Program-made: the position numbers and the translations under genes
Origin: Streptomyces sp. NBC_01288
GTDB taxonomy: Bacteria; Actinomycetota; Actinomycetes; Streptomycetales; Streptomycetaceae
Assembly (NCBI RefSeq): GCF_035982055.1
Contig: NZ_CP108427.1
Location: forward strand, 620,001 to 684,000
DNA: 64,000 nucleotides
Reading direction: 5' to 3'
The notes under the pieces: model-generated
Databases searched by the model: none
What the model saw: the letters and a program-made list of their open reading frames with translations, nothing else
Told to the model about the DNA's origin: nothing
Shown here: positions 57,112-64,000 of the stretch, in pieces
Position numbering within the stretch: position 1 is the first letter of the stretch
Layout of the letters: every line of letters begins with the position of its first letter

Positions 57112-57891
57112 TCAGCGGCCGCGGGGCTTGCCGCGCTTGGTTCCCTTGGTGCCACCGGAGGAGCCGCGAGGGTTCTTGCCGGTGTTTCCGGTCCTGCCGG
57201 TCGCCTTGCCTGCCGCGGGCTTGCGGCGCGCGGGGGTTTCGGTGCGCTTCGCCTTCGTCTTCGGCTGAGGAGGTGTCGGAGTGCGGCCCCGCGTGCTGTT
57301 GACCGTGCGACCGCGGACGATGCCGATGAACTCCTCGACCAGTTCCGTGGTCGCGTCCTCGGGCCAGGAGAGGGCGACGTCCGACTGGGGAGCGTCGACG
57401 ACGGTCCGGTAGGTGAGGTCCTTGCGGTGGTGCAGCCGGGCCAGGGACTGGGGGACGTACAGGATGCCGATGCCGGACGCCACGTGTTCGACGGCATCCT
57501 CGGTGGTCGCGGGACGCTCGAACGCGGCCTCCCCCGGCGGCTGTTCCCAGTCGAGGACGTCGTCGAGGGGGTGGAGGACCACCTCGTCGGCGAGTTCGTC
57601 GAGGGACACCTCTTCGGCCGCCGTCACGACATGGTCCTTCGGGGCCACGACCACGGTCGCCTCGGTGTAGAGGGCGATCGCGCTGAAGACCTCACGGTCG
57701 ACCGGCAGTCGTACGAGTCCGGCGTCGGCCTCACCGCGCCGCAGCACATCGGCCGCCTCGGCGGCCGGGACCGGTACGAGGACGAGGGGGACGTCGGGCA
57801 GGCGCTCGTTCCAGATCCGCACCCACTTGGCGGGCGTCACCCCGGGGACGTACGCGAGCCGGAACGTGGGGGATGCTTCCGAGCCTGTCAC
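57112..57891 (-). CDS. LysR-type ligand domain without DNA-binding domain, with basic tail
   Basis: 259 residues. The first about 195 match the periplasmic-binding-like effector domain of LysR regulators (FRLAYVPGVTPAKWVRIW, then DAGLVRLPVDREVFSA), but the usual N-terminal winged helix is absent. The last about 60 residues are rich in Lys, Arg, Thr and Gly (RRKPAAGKATGRTG), like a histone-type nucleic-acid-binding tail. It could sense a ligand and bind DNA or RNA non-specifically. It is divergent from the DUF5997-type gene with 58 bp between, an arrangement I recall as common in Streptomyces. Confidence 0.82.
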   Translation of the reverse strand: MTGSEASPTFRLAYVPGVTPAKWVRIWNERLPDVPLVLVPVPAAEAADVLRRGEADAGLVRLPVDREVFSAIALYTEATVVVAPKDHVVTAAEEVSLDELADEVVLHPLDDVLDWEQPPGEAAFERPATTEDAVEHVASGIGILYVPQSLARLHHRKDLTYRTVVDAPQSDVALSWPEDATTELVEEFIGIVRGRTVNSTRGRTPTPPQPKTKAKRTETPARRKPAAGKATGRTGNTGKNPRGSSGGTKGTKRGKPRGR

Positions 57892-57949
57892 CCCGCAAGG
57901 TTACCCGCCGTGGTCGGAGGTCTCGAACGCGGTCGATACTCTTGACGGT

Positions 57950-58342
57950 ATGAAGTCGCACCAGACCGCCCAGACCATGAAGCCCGCCACGGCGGCGAAG
58001 AAGCTGGGTGTGTACCTAGAGGCCACCCCCGCCGAGTTCCAGAAGGCCGAGGTCTCCCGCGCCGAACTGAACGAGTTGCAGGCCAACCCGCCCGAGTGGC
58101 TGCGCGAGCTGCGCGCCAACGGCCCGCACCCGCGCCCGGTCGTCGCGGCCAGGCTCGGCGTCTCCATCGCCGGTCTCGCGCGCGGCGGGGTCACCGAGCC
58201 CCTCACCACCGAGCAGATCGAGGCGCTGAAGGAGGACGGCCCCGAGTGGCTGGAGAAGGAGCGCGCCACCCAGGCCGAGGTCCGCAAGGAAGCCGAGCGG
58301 ATCAAGAACAAGAAGGACGCCGAGAACGCCGACAACGACTGA
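57950..58342 (+). CDS. DUF5997-family protein
   Basis: 130 residues, cytoplasmic. Sequence such as KPATAAKKLGVYLEATPAEF, then LTTEQIEALKEDGPEWL fits the actinobacterial DUF5997 family; a short helix-turn-helix-like stretch (ARLGVSIAGLARGG) is visible. The C-terminus is strongly charged (EAERIKNKKDAENADND). GATACT at 57934-57939 gives a -10 about 10 bp before the ATG and no ribosome-binding site is seen, so a leaderless mRNA is likely. The function is unknown. Confidence 0.75.
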   Translation: MKSHQTAQTMKPATAAKKLGVYLEATPAEFQKAEVSRAELNELQANPPEWLRELRANGPHPRPVVAARLGVSIAGLARGGVTEPLTTEQIEALKEDGPEWLEKERATQAEVRKEAERIKNKKDAENADND

Positions 58343-58371
58343 CGGCCTCGGCACCCAGGGAGACGCGCACG

Positions 58372-59145
58372 GTGACGGACGGCCCGGCCGGCACGGGAAA
58401 ACCCCCGGCGATGTACCGCAAGGTCGCGGCCGACCTCGGCCGTGAGATCGGTGAGGGCCGCTACGGCTCGGGCGGTCGGCTGCCCACCGAGGGCGAACTC
58501 GCCGAGCGGTACGGCGTCTCCCGGGGCACGGTCCGCCAGGCGATGGCCCTTCTGCGCACCGAGGGCCTGATCGCCTCGCGGCGCGGCACCCGCCGGGTCG
58601 TGATCGGCTCGCCCCGCCCGCAGAGCTTCGGCGAACTCCTCAGCTTCACCCGCTGGGCCCGCTCCACGGGCGAGGAACCGGGCGGCCGGACCGTCACCGT
58701 GGAGACCCGCCCCGCCGACGCGACCGAGCGGGACCACCTGCGCCTGCCGGCCGGGGCGGAGATCTACGAGGTACGGCGGCTGCGCACCCTCTCGGGACGA
58801 CCCGTGATGATCGAGCGAACCGTATACCCGTCCGCCGTGGGCGAGTTGATCGCCGAGCTGCCGCCCGACACCGTGTCGCACACCGTGGCGCTGGAGGAGT
58901 CGGGCGTGCTGATCGCGGACGCCCAGCACACGATCGACCTGTGCCGGGCCGACGAGGAGGACGCCCGGTTGCTCGGCTGCCGACCCGGCGACCCGCTCCT
59001 CCGCGAGCGCCGGTGCAGTACGGATCCGGCGGGCACACCGGTCGAATGGTCCGAGGACCGGTACCTTCCGGACACCGTGGCCTTCACGGTCCACAGCTCG
59101 GCCGCCGCCGGCTCACTGGCCCGCCGCCCGGCCGACGACGCCTGA
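58372..59145 (+). CDS. GntR-family regulator with UTRA domain
   Basis: 257 residues from GTG 58372. Winged helix: MYRKVAADLGREIGEGRYGS then LAERYGVSRGTVRQAMALLR. The C-terminal UTRA ligand domain (EVRRLRTLSGRPVMIERT) places it in the HutC group, which includes PhnF-type phosphonate or phosphate regulators. It is convergent with the fused oxygenase gene, with 2 bp between the stops. An inverted repeat upstream of that gene fits a HutC-type operator, so this is its probable regulator. Confidence 0.88.
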   Translation: MTDGPAGTGKPPAMYRKVAADLGREIGEGRYGSGGRLPTEGELAERYGVSRGTVRQAMALLRTEGLIASRRGTRRVVIGSPRPQSFGELLSFTRWARSTGEEPGGRTVTVETRPADATERDHLRLPAGAEIYEVRRLRTLSGRPVMIERTVYPSAVGELIAELPPDTVSHTVALEESGVLIADAQHTIDLCRADEEDARLLGCRPGDPLLRERRCSTDPAGTPVEWSEDRYLPDTVAFTVHSSAAAGSLARRPADDA

Positions 59146-59147
59146 CC

Positions 59148-60788
59148 TCAGGTGCTCCGCAGCAAGGCCGTGAGCAGCGGCCGGAAGTGCGTGAAGTCCG
59201 GGGTAGGCGCCTCGGGGTCCTTGCCCTCGTCGTCCCAGCGGCGCACCGCGACCCCGTCGGCCGCGTAGGGATTCGCCTCGTACGCGGAGACCTCAGCCGG
59301 AGACATCGGACCACCCTGCACCTCCAGCGTGTACACCGAGGCCTGGGAGAGCCGGCCGAAGTACCCCGGCTCGACCGCGCACAGATACCGCTTGGCCGCC
59401 ACGTGCAGCCGGATCGGCTCGGTGACCTCGGGACCGAACCACTCGGCCAGCCGGTCCGCCCCGGTGTGGCTGTGCCGGTTGTCGGTGCCCTCCATCAACT
59501 CCTCGCCGGTGACCGGCCCGTGGAAGTGCCCGAGGTCGTGCAGCAACGCGGCGGCGACCAACGCGTCGGGCGCACCGGCCTCCTCCGCACGCGCCGCCGC
59601 CTGGAGCATGTGCTGCGCCATCGTGACCTCCTCCCCCAGGTAGGCGCTCGCACCCTCGCCCGCGAAGAGTTCGGCCAGCTCGTCCACGAACTCCGCGCCC
59701 GCTGCGGCCCGTTCACGACGCAGTACCGCCAACGTGCCGGCAAGGGCGTCGATGTCGGCGTAGGCGCCCTGGAGGTGACGGGCACCGCTCTCCTCGAAGG
59801 CGGTCCGCGCGTGCAGCAGCCGTACGTTGTCGAAGATCAGGCAGTCGCCGGGCAACAGCCTGAATTCCAGCTGGAGTTCGGGGCGCAGGGTGATCTCGGC
59901 GAAGGTGCGGTAGGCCCGGTAGAAGGCCTCCAGTTCGGCCGCGGGCAGCAACAGGGTGCCGATGGAACGGTTGTTGAAGCGCACTTCGCGGATCCGGCCC
60001 CGGCCGTCCACATCGATCAACGGCCGGTCGGCGGCCAACTCGGTCTGCGCGTCGCTGAATTGGAAAGGCACCGGCGTGCGCGTCAGTACGGCGAACGCCT
60101 CCGGGTCCTCGGCACGCAGCAGCGCGGCGGCCTTGAATCCGTCCACCAGTCCGGAGTCACCGCCGACTGCCGCGTTCGACAGACAGTGCAGGAGCTGGAG
60201 GGTGGGCACCGGGTCGCGGTACGGGTTGTCGGTGTGCGGGGTGATCCGGGCGCCGGTGAAGGCGAGGTTGTTGGGGTCAGGTTCGACCCGTACGTCGAAG
60301 AGCCGCCCGTAGTTGGTCTCACGGACATACCCGAAGGTCTCCGCGACCTCCAGGACCTGCCCCTCGCGACACGGCACATCACGCAGCAACGCGAACCCGA
60401 GCCCGAGAACCGACTCCAGCACCCGCGCCTTGACCACCGGGTCGCCCAAATACTCCGCCCAACTCGTCTCGGGGAGACGACCGTTCAGGTCGGCGACGGC
60501 CCACAGGGTCTTGCCGTTCTCACCACGCCGGTCCCCTGAACCGTCTCCGGCGGCGGGTCGGTTGGCGGTCAGCCACTGCGCGGAGTACGCGGAACGGTGC
60601 CCGTCGGGCGCCCAGTCGACCTCGACACCGTCGACGGTCCGCCGCACGGCGTCCAACGCGAGGCCGGTGGGCAGTTCGGTGATCTGGAACAGCTTCTGCC
60701 CGTTGCGCGGGTCGCGACACCGGGGGCAGGGGCAGTTGTCCCGAAGCCAGGTGAGCGGCAGATCTTCTACGGACTGCGACATCTCCAT
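59148..60788 (-). CDS. Fused GBBH-like (TmpA-type) oxygenase and PhnZ/TmpB-type HD oxygenase
   Basis: 546 residues from ATG 60788. Part 1 (about 1-360): the zinc-binding N-terminal domain of gamma-butyrobetaine hydroxylase (Cys19, Cys21, Cys24, His64) and an Fe(II)/2-oxoglutarate oxygenase core with His185, Asp187 and His326. Part 2 (about 370-546): an HD-type mixed-valence di-iron oxygenase with Tyr383, Glu386, His393, His417-Asp418, His439, His462, Lys466 and Asp519, spaced as in PhnZ. TmpA and TmpB oxidise trimethylaminoethylphosphonate and then cleave its C-P bond to give glycine betaine and phosphate; here one chain would do both. GTG 60791 or ATG 60782 are other possible starts. Substrate is inferred. 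Confidence 0.82.
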   Translation of the reverse strand: MEMSQSVEDLPLTWLRDNCPCPRCRDPRNGQKLFQITELPTGLALDAVRRTVDGVEVDWAPDGHRSAYSAQWLTANRPAAGDGSGDRRGENGKTLWAVADLNGRLPETSWAEYLGDPVVKARVLESVLGLGFALLRDVPCREGQVLEVAETFGYVRETNYGRLFDVRVEPDPNNLAFTGARITPHTDNPYRDPVPTLQLLHCLSNAAVGGDSGLVDGFKAAALLRAEDPEAFAVLTRTPVPFQFSDAQTELAADRPLIDVDGRGRIREVRFNNRSIGTLLLPAAELEAFYRAYRTFAEITLRPELQLEFRLLPGDCLIFDNVRLLHARTAFEESGARHLQGAYADIDALAGTLAVLRRERAAAGAEFVDELAELFAGEGASAYLGEEVTMAQHMLQAAARAEEAGAPDALVAAALLHDLGHFHGPVTGEELMEGTDNRHSHTGADRLAEWFGPEVTEPIRLHVAAKRYLCAVEPGYFGRLSQASVYTLEVQGGPMSPAEVSAYEANPYAADGVAVRRWDDEGKDPEAPTPDFTHFRPLLTALLRST

Positions 60789-60800
60789 CACTCTCTCGCC

Positions 60801-60818
60801 AAGTTGTATAGCCAACTT
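60801..60818. promoter_or_regulatory. Promoter and GntR-type operator of the fused oxygenase
   Basis: AAGTTG-TATAGC-CAACTT is a perfect inverted repeat. On the minus strand it contains the -10 TATACA, with TTCACT 17 bases upstream as -35, so a bound repressor would block RNA polymerase. The transcript would start about 10 bases before ATG 60788. Confidence 0.65.
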
Positions 60819-60895
60819 TTTCGACAGAGTGAACGTCTCAGCACCGGATGAGCAAGAGGTGGCGCGCCGGTCACCTGCACATGAACGAGCCGGGA

Positions 60896-61480
60896 TCAGC
60901 GCCGCAGGCCCGCGATGAGGACATCGACCAGCCGGAGCGCGTCATAACGGTCGTCACCCTCCGCCCCGGCACAGAGGTTACCGACCCCGCGCATGATCTC
61001 GTAGGCGGTCAGGTCGGACCGGACTTCACCGGCGGCGACGGCCGCGTCGAACAACTCGGCACACACGGGCAACAGGCGGTCCAGGAAGTAGCCGTGCAGC
61101 GCCTCGAAACCGGCGGTGTCGGACCGCAGCACCGCGGCGAGTCCGTGCTTGGTCACCAGGAAGTCGACAAACAGATTGATCCACTCACGCAGTGCGGCGT
61201 ACGGCGTGACACCGCTCGCCAGCAGCGCCGGACCGGCTTCGGCGCAGGCCTCGACCTGGTGGCGGTAGACGGCGATGACGAGATCCGCGCGCGTCGGGAA
61301 GTGCCGGTAGATCGTGCCGAGTCCGACGCCGGCCTCGCGCGCGATGTCACGTACCGGGGCATCGACACCGGACGCGACAAAGACCTTGGCGGCGGCGTCG
61401 AGGAGGGTCTCCTTGTTACGCCGCGCGTCGGCCCGCTTGGACTGGACCGCGCCGCCCGCTTCCGCCTCGTTGTCGCCCAC
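60896..61480 (-). CDS. TetR-family regulator
   Basis: 194 residues from GTG 61480. The helix-turn-helix is intact: LLDAAAKVFVASGVDAPVRD then IAREAGVGLGTIYRHFPTRA. The ligand domain (LVTKHGLAAVLRSDTAGFEA) matches a large streptomycete TetR subgroup. It is divergent from the luciferase-like oxidoreductase gene, with two strong GGAAC-GTTCC operators between, so it very likely represses itself and that gene. Confidence 0.92.
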   Translation of the reverse strand: MGDNEAEAGGAVQSKRADARRNKETLLDAAAKVFVASGVDAPVRDIAREAGVGLGTIYRHFPTRADLVIAVYRHQVEACAEAGPALLASGVTPYAALREWINLFVDFLVTKHGLAAVLRSDTAGFEALHGYFLDRLLPVCAELFDAAVAAGEVRSDLTAYEIMRGVGNLCAGAEGDDRYDALRLVDVLIAGLRR

Positions 61481-61512
61481 CGCGCAGTTCCTCCACCACT
61501 AGAACTTGATAA

Positions 61513-61553
61513 ACGGAACGCCGTTCCGTATCGTTTTCCGGAACACAGTTCCG
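61513..61553. promoter_or_regulatory. Double TetR operator
   Basis: ACGGAACG-C-CGTTCCGT (61513-61529) and CGGAAC-ACA-GTTCCG (61539-61553) share GGAAC/GTTCC half-sites; their centres are 25 bp apart. They lie between the TetR gene and the LLM oxidoreductase gene. TATGAT at 61560-61565 may be the -10 of the latter. Confidence 0.75.
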
Positions 61554-61632
61554 CTTGCCTATGATGCCAGAGCGGCAGCCGGACGGCCAAGCCACGCCTG
61601 CCACCACGCGCTACCGAAGGGCGGAAGGCGCC

Positions 61633-62508
61633 ATGCCCCGCACATCCCGAACCAGCTTCGGAATCATGACCGCCCCCATGCAGGTCAAGTACCCCGACCT
61701 CCTCCGTGTCTGGCAGGAAGCCGACACCGTCCCGGCGATCGAGCACGCCTGGCTGTTCGACCACCTCATGCCGATCGGCGGCGACCCGGGCGGCCCGGCC
61801 TTCGAGGGCTGGACCCTGCTCTCCGCCCTCGCCGCGCAGACCCGGCGACTCCGCCTCGGCGTGATGGTGACGAGCAACCGCTTCCGGCCGCCCGCGATGC
61901 TGGCGAAGATCGCGACGACCGTCGACATCGTCTCCGGCGGACGGCTGGACTTCGGCATCGGCGTCGGCTCACGCCCGGATCATCCACTGGCCCGGCGGGA
62001 GTACGAGGCGCACGGCCTCCCCTTCCACGACTCCGCACACGCCGTGGCGAGCCTCGCCGAGGCCTGCACGGTGATCCGGCGGCTGTGGACCGAGGAGAAA
62101 CCGTTCGACTTCCACGGCACCCACCACCACCTCACCGGAGCGTTCGGCAGCCCCAAGCCCGTCCAGCGCCCCCACCCGCCGATCCTCATCGGCGGCCGCT
62201 CGGCCGCGACGCTGCGCGTGGTCGCCGAGCACGCCGACCTGTGGAACATCCCCGGCGGCGACATAGAGGACGCCACGAACCGCAGCGCACTCCTCGACCG
62301 CTACTGCGCCGAGATCGGCCGCGACCCCGCCACGATCACCCGCTCCATCCACCTCTCCGTCTCCTACGACCGTCCCGAGGCCACCCGAGCGGCGATCCGC
62401 GAGGCGCTCGACGCGGGCTTCCACCACATCGTCCTCGGACTCCCCGCGCCCTACCCCGCCGGCGCAGCACGCTGGGTCGCCGACGAGTTGATCGGGAAAT
62501 CGACCTGA
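61633..62508 (+). CDS. Luciferase-like (LLM) flavin/F420-dependent oxidoreductase
   Basis: 291 residues. The LLM barrel motifs are clear: AWLFDHLMPIGG, LRLGVMVTSNRFRPPAMLAK, LDFGIGVGSRPD and PILIGGRSAATLRVVAEHAD. In actinobacteria this subgroup usually uses F420 and reduces or oxidises small organic compounds. ATG 61633 has GGAAGG upstream; the longer open frame to 61561 lacks family support. It is controlled by the divergent TetR gene. The substrate is unknown. Confidence 0.9.
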   Translation: MPRTSRTSFGIMTAPMQVKYPDLLRVWQEADTVPAIEHAWLFDHLMPIGGDPGGPAFEGWTLLSALAAQTRRLRLGVMVTSNRFRPPAMLAKIATTVDIVSGGRLDFGIGVGSRPDHPLARREYEAHGLPFHDSAHAVASLAEACTVIRRLWTEEKPFDFHGTHHHLTGAFGSPKPVQRPHPPILIGGRSAATLRVVAEHADLWNIPGGDIEDATNRSALLDRYCAEIGRDPATITRSIHLSVSYDRPEATRAAIREALDAGFHHIVLGLPAPYPAGAARWVADELIGKST

Positions 62509-62522
62509 GCGCCCAGCCGGCC

Positions 62523-62918
62523 TCAGTCGTGCGGGAACGAGTGGTGTTCGTGCGCGACCAGCCACCGGCCCCGCTCCTTGCGCAGGCCGAACGTGAGCCG
62601 TAGCCGCAGGGTGGGGTGTTCGGCGAACTCCTCGGGGGTGCCGCACCGGAGCAGGGCATGGGCGTAGGCGACGTCCGTGCCGGCCGTGATGTCGAGGGAG
62701 TCGATGTCGAAGCAGGCGCCCTGGGCCTGCCAGTCGAAGAACGGCGGCCAGGTGGCGCGGTAGGCGGCGAGGCCGTGGATGCCGGCGTGCGGCGGCGGGA
62801 CGTCGTACATGACGAGGTCCTCGGCGTGGTCCGCCATGACACGGTCGAGGTCGCCGCGGTGGACGGCCTCGGCCCAGCCCGTGATGAGCGTGCGGATCTG
62901 TGTCGCGTCGTCGGTCAT
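62523..62918 (-). CDS. NTF2-like (SnoaL-type) protein
   Basis: 131 residues. The cone-shaped NTF2-like fold is recognisable from IRTLITGWAEAVHRGDLDRV, then MADHAEDLVMYDVPPP and the C-terminal WLVAHEHHSFPHD. Such proteins are small dehydratases, isomerases or ligand carriers; catalytic residues cannot be fixed here. It ends 14 bp from the end of the convergent LLM gene. It could help detoxify the same compound, but nothing proves this. Confidence 0.85.
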   Translation of the reverse strand: MTDDATQIRTLITGWAEAVHRGDLDRVMADHAEDLVMYDVPPPHAGIHGLAAYRATWPPFFDWQAQGACFDIDSLDITAGTDVAYAHALLRCGTPEEFAEHPTLRLRLTFGLRKERGRWLVAHEHHSFPHD

Positions 62919-63032
62919 GGACGGCTCCTGTTCCTGTCCCCCACTCCATGGTCTCTCTACTCGGTCGACTCCCCGATCTTCCGCACATCATCGCCCCGGC
63001 CGGGCAACCGAGACGGATGGCACACTCTCCGT

Positions 63033-63713
63033 GTGCCGCTGACTTTCGACGACCTCCTCACCCGTGCCACCGCCCTCGCCGTCCCCGGCCGACGTGCCGT
63101 CCTCGGGATCGCCGGCAGCCCGGGCGCGGGCAAGACGACCCTCGCCGAGCGCCTGGTGCGGACGCTGAACGGGCGCAGCGCAGAACCATGGGTCGCGCAC
63201 GTCCCCATGGACGGCTTCCACCTCGCCGACGTCGAACTGGACCGCCTCGGCCGCCGCGCCCGCAAGGGCGCGCCCGACACCTTCGACGCGGCCGGTTACG
63301 CGGCGCTGCTGCGGCGGCTGCGCGAGGAGACCGACGAGGTCGTGTACGCGCCGGGCTTCGAGCGGGTGCTGGAACAGCCCATCGCCGGTGCGATCCCGGT
63401 GTTGCCCACCGCGCGGCTGGTGGTGACGGAGGGCAACTACCTTCTGTTGGAGGCGGGTTCATGGGCGCGGGTACGGCCGTGCCTGGACGAGGTGTGGTTC
63501 TGCGAGGTCGACGAGGACGAGCGCGTCCGCCGACTCGTCGCCCGGCACGAGGAGTTCGGCAAGGACCACGAGACCGCGGTGGCCTGGGTGTCGGGCACCG
63601 ATCAGCGCAACGCCGATCTGGTGGCGGCGACCCGGGACCGGGCGGACCTGGTCGTGCGAGTCGGTGCACTGCCCGCGCCGGAGCATAACTCGGCGGCGCG
63701 GGCAGGCAGTTGA
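63033..63713 (+). CDS. P-loop nucleoside/pantothenate-type kinase
   Basis: 226 residues from GTG 63033. Walker A is GIAGSPGAGKTTLAERL; VPMDGFHLADVELDRLGRR and VTEGNYLLLEAGSWARV are typical of the uridine-kinase/pantothenate-kinase-like family of Streptomyces. It phosphorylates a small alcohol-containing substrate, often called nucleoside or fructose-transport-associated kinase. No ribosome-binding site is seen and CACACT at 63020-63025 could serve as -10, so the transcript may be leaderless. Confidence 0.88.
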   Translation: MPLTFDDLLTRATALAVPGRRAVLGIAGSPGAGKTTLAERLVRTLNGRSAEPWVAHVPMDGFHLADVELDRLGRRARKGAPDTFDAAGYAALLRRLREETDEVVYAPGFERVLEQPIAGAIPVLPTARLVVTEGNYLLLEAGSWARVRPCLDEVWFCEVDEDERVRRLVARHEEFGKDHETAVAWVSGTDQRNADLVAATRDRADLVVRVGALPAPEHNSAARAGS

Positions 63714-63724
63714 GGGGGCCCTCA
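63711..63724. terminator. Stop-to-stop hairpin
   Basis: TGAGGG-GG-CCCTCA is a perfect short palindrome made of the stop codons of the two convergent genes and six bases between. It is short for a terminator and may be incidental. Confidence 0.3.
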
Positions 63725-64000
63725 GGCCCGCAGGGTCAGCTCCGGCTCGGCGTGGGCATCGCCCGCCGGGTCGCCGATCACCGCGGTGAACGCCTCCGTG
63801 CGGACGGTCAGCGTCAGACCGTCCTCGCCGGTCTCGAAGGCGGGCGTGAACTCCCCTGCTCCCGGGCCGTACCGTACGGCGAACACGTGCAGGTTCTCCG
63901 GCGCGCCCGGTGCCGGGTCGGCCTCCAGTGCCGTGGAGCCGACCAGGTGGCTCCAGCCCTCGTCGGGGTTGCCGTAGCCGCGCGGGTCGGCGGCGAGGGC
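63722..64000 (-). CDS. C-terminal end of an unidentified gene (partial)
   Basis: 92 residues are visible, running off the window edge and ending in EPELTLRA-stop. The frame has the GC-rich third-position pattern of a real gene. HVFAVRYGPG then FETGEDGLTLTVRTEAF reads as beta-strands of a C-terminal beta-sandwich, as in heparinase-like or other polysaccharide lyase/hydrolase proteins. The family cannot be named with confidence because the catalytic part is outside the window. Confidence 0.65.
   Translation of the reverse strand, partial: ALAADPRGYGNPDEGWSHLVGSTALEADPAPGAPENLHVFAVRYGPGAGEFTPAFETGEDGLTLTVRTEAFTAVIGDPAGDAHAEPELTLRA

Overview
The window is very GC-rich, with GTG starts, ATGA and GTGA gene overlaps, and a gene set typical of a Streptomyces-type actinomycete: SpoIIE-family phosphatase and anti-sigma-type ATPases, a large NB-ARC/LuxR regulator, a proteasome beta subunit, a mycothiol-amidase-like PIG-L protein, and sugar ABC importers without their own ATPase. 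It reads as chromosome with much accessory catabolic content. I saw no rRNA, tRNA, CRISPR array, insertion sequence or phage genes.

Layout. 0-11 kb: a partial SpoIIE phosphatase, a secreted FG-GAP protein, a GH15 enzyme, a soluble transhydrogenase, an amino-acid permease and a nickel/cobalt transporter. 11-17 kb: an iron-uptake operon (efeUO fusion plus efeB, divergent from the next operon) and an overlapping dedA-PAP2-PAP2 operon that may recycle undecaprenyl phosphate; their shared intergenic region is full of operator-like repeats. 17-21 kb: an anti-sigma-type ATPase, a MEDS-domain sensor and an NB-ARC/LuxR regulator.

21-35 kb is the first of two parallel sugar modules: a cytoplasmic GH36 alpha-galactosidase, a LacI regulator, a binding protein, two permeases, a secreted GH39-like glycosidase with CBM35-like modules, then araB, araA and araD. 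48-56.5 kb is the second: LacI, a GH127 beta-L-arabinofuranosidase, a binding protein, two permeases and a second secreted GH39-like glycosidase with a ricin/CBM13 domain. Only the cytoplasmic disaccharide-splitting enzyme and the binding modules differ in kind. I infer that each secreted enzyme releases a capped arabinose disaccharide from arabinogalactan-type polymers (Gal-Ara in module 1, Ara-Ara in module 2), that each importer takes up one disaccharide, and that both feed L-arabinose to AraA/AraB/AraD.

Between the modules: a stand-alone proteasome beta subunit, a membrane operon holding an ORF made of three 36-residue repeats, a Ro60-like RNA-chaperone candidate (TROVE-like plus vWA) overlapping an ARPP-like protein, a redox pair with an aldo-keto reductase remnant, an XRE regulator, a PIG-L amidase and a TetR-like protein with a shortened recognition helix. 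56.5-64 kb holds small regulators, a one-gene fusion of a gamma-butyrobetaine-hydroxylase-like oxygenase with a PhnZ/TmpB-like HD oxygenase (a predicted two-step C-P bond-cleaving enzyme), a TetR/luciferase-like pair with a double operator, an NTF2-like protein, a P-loop kinase and the end of an unidentified gene.

Short-period tandem repeats recur at several places (18 bp x12, 16 bp x6, 15 bp x3, 108 bp x3), which suggests active slippage in this genome.
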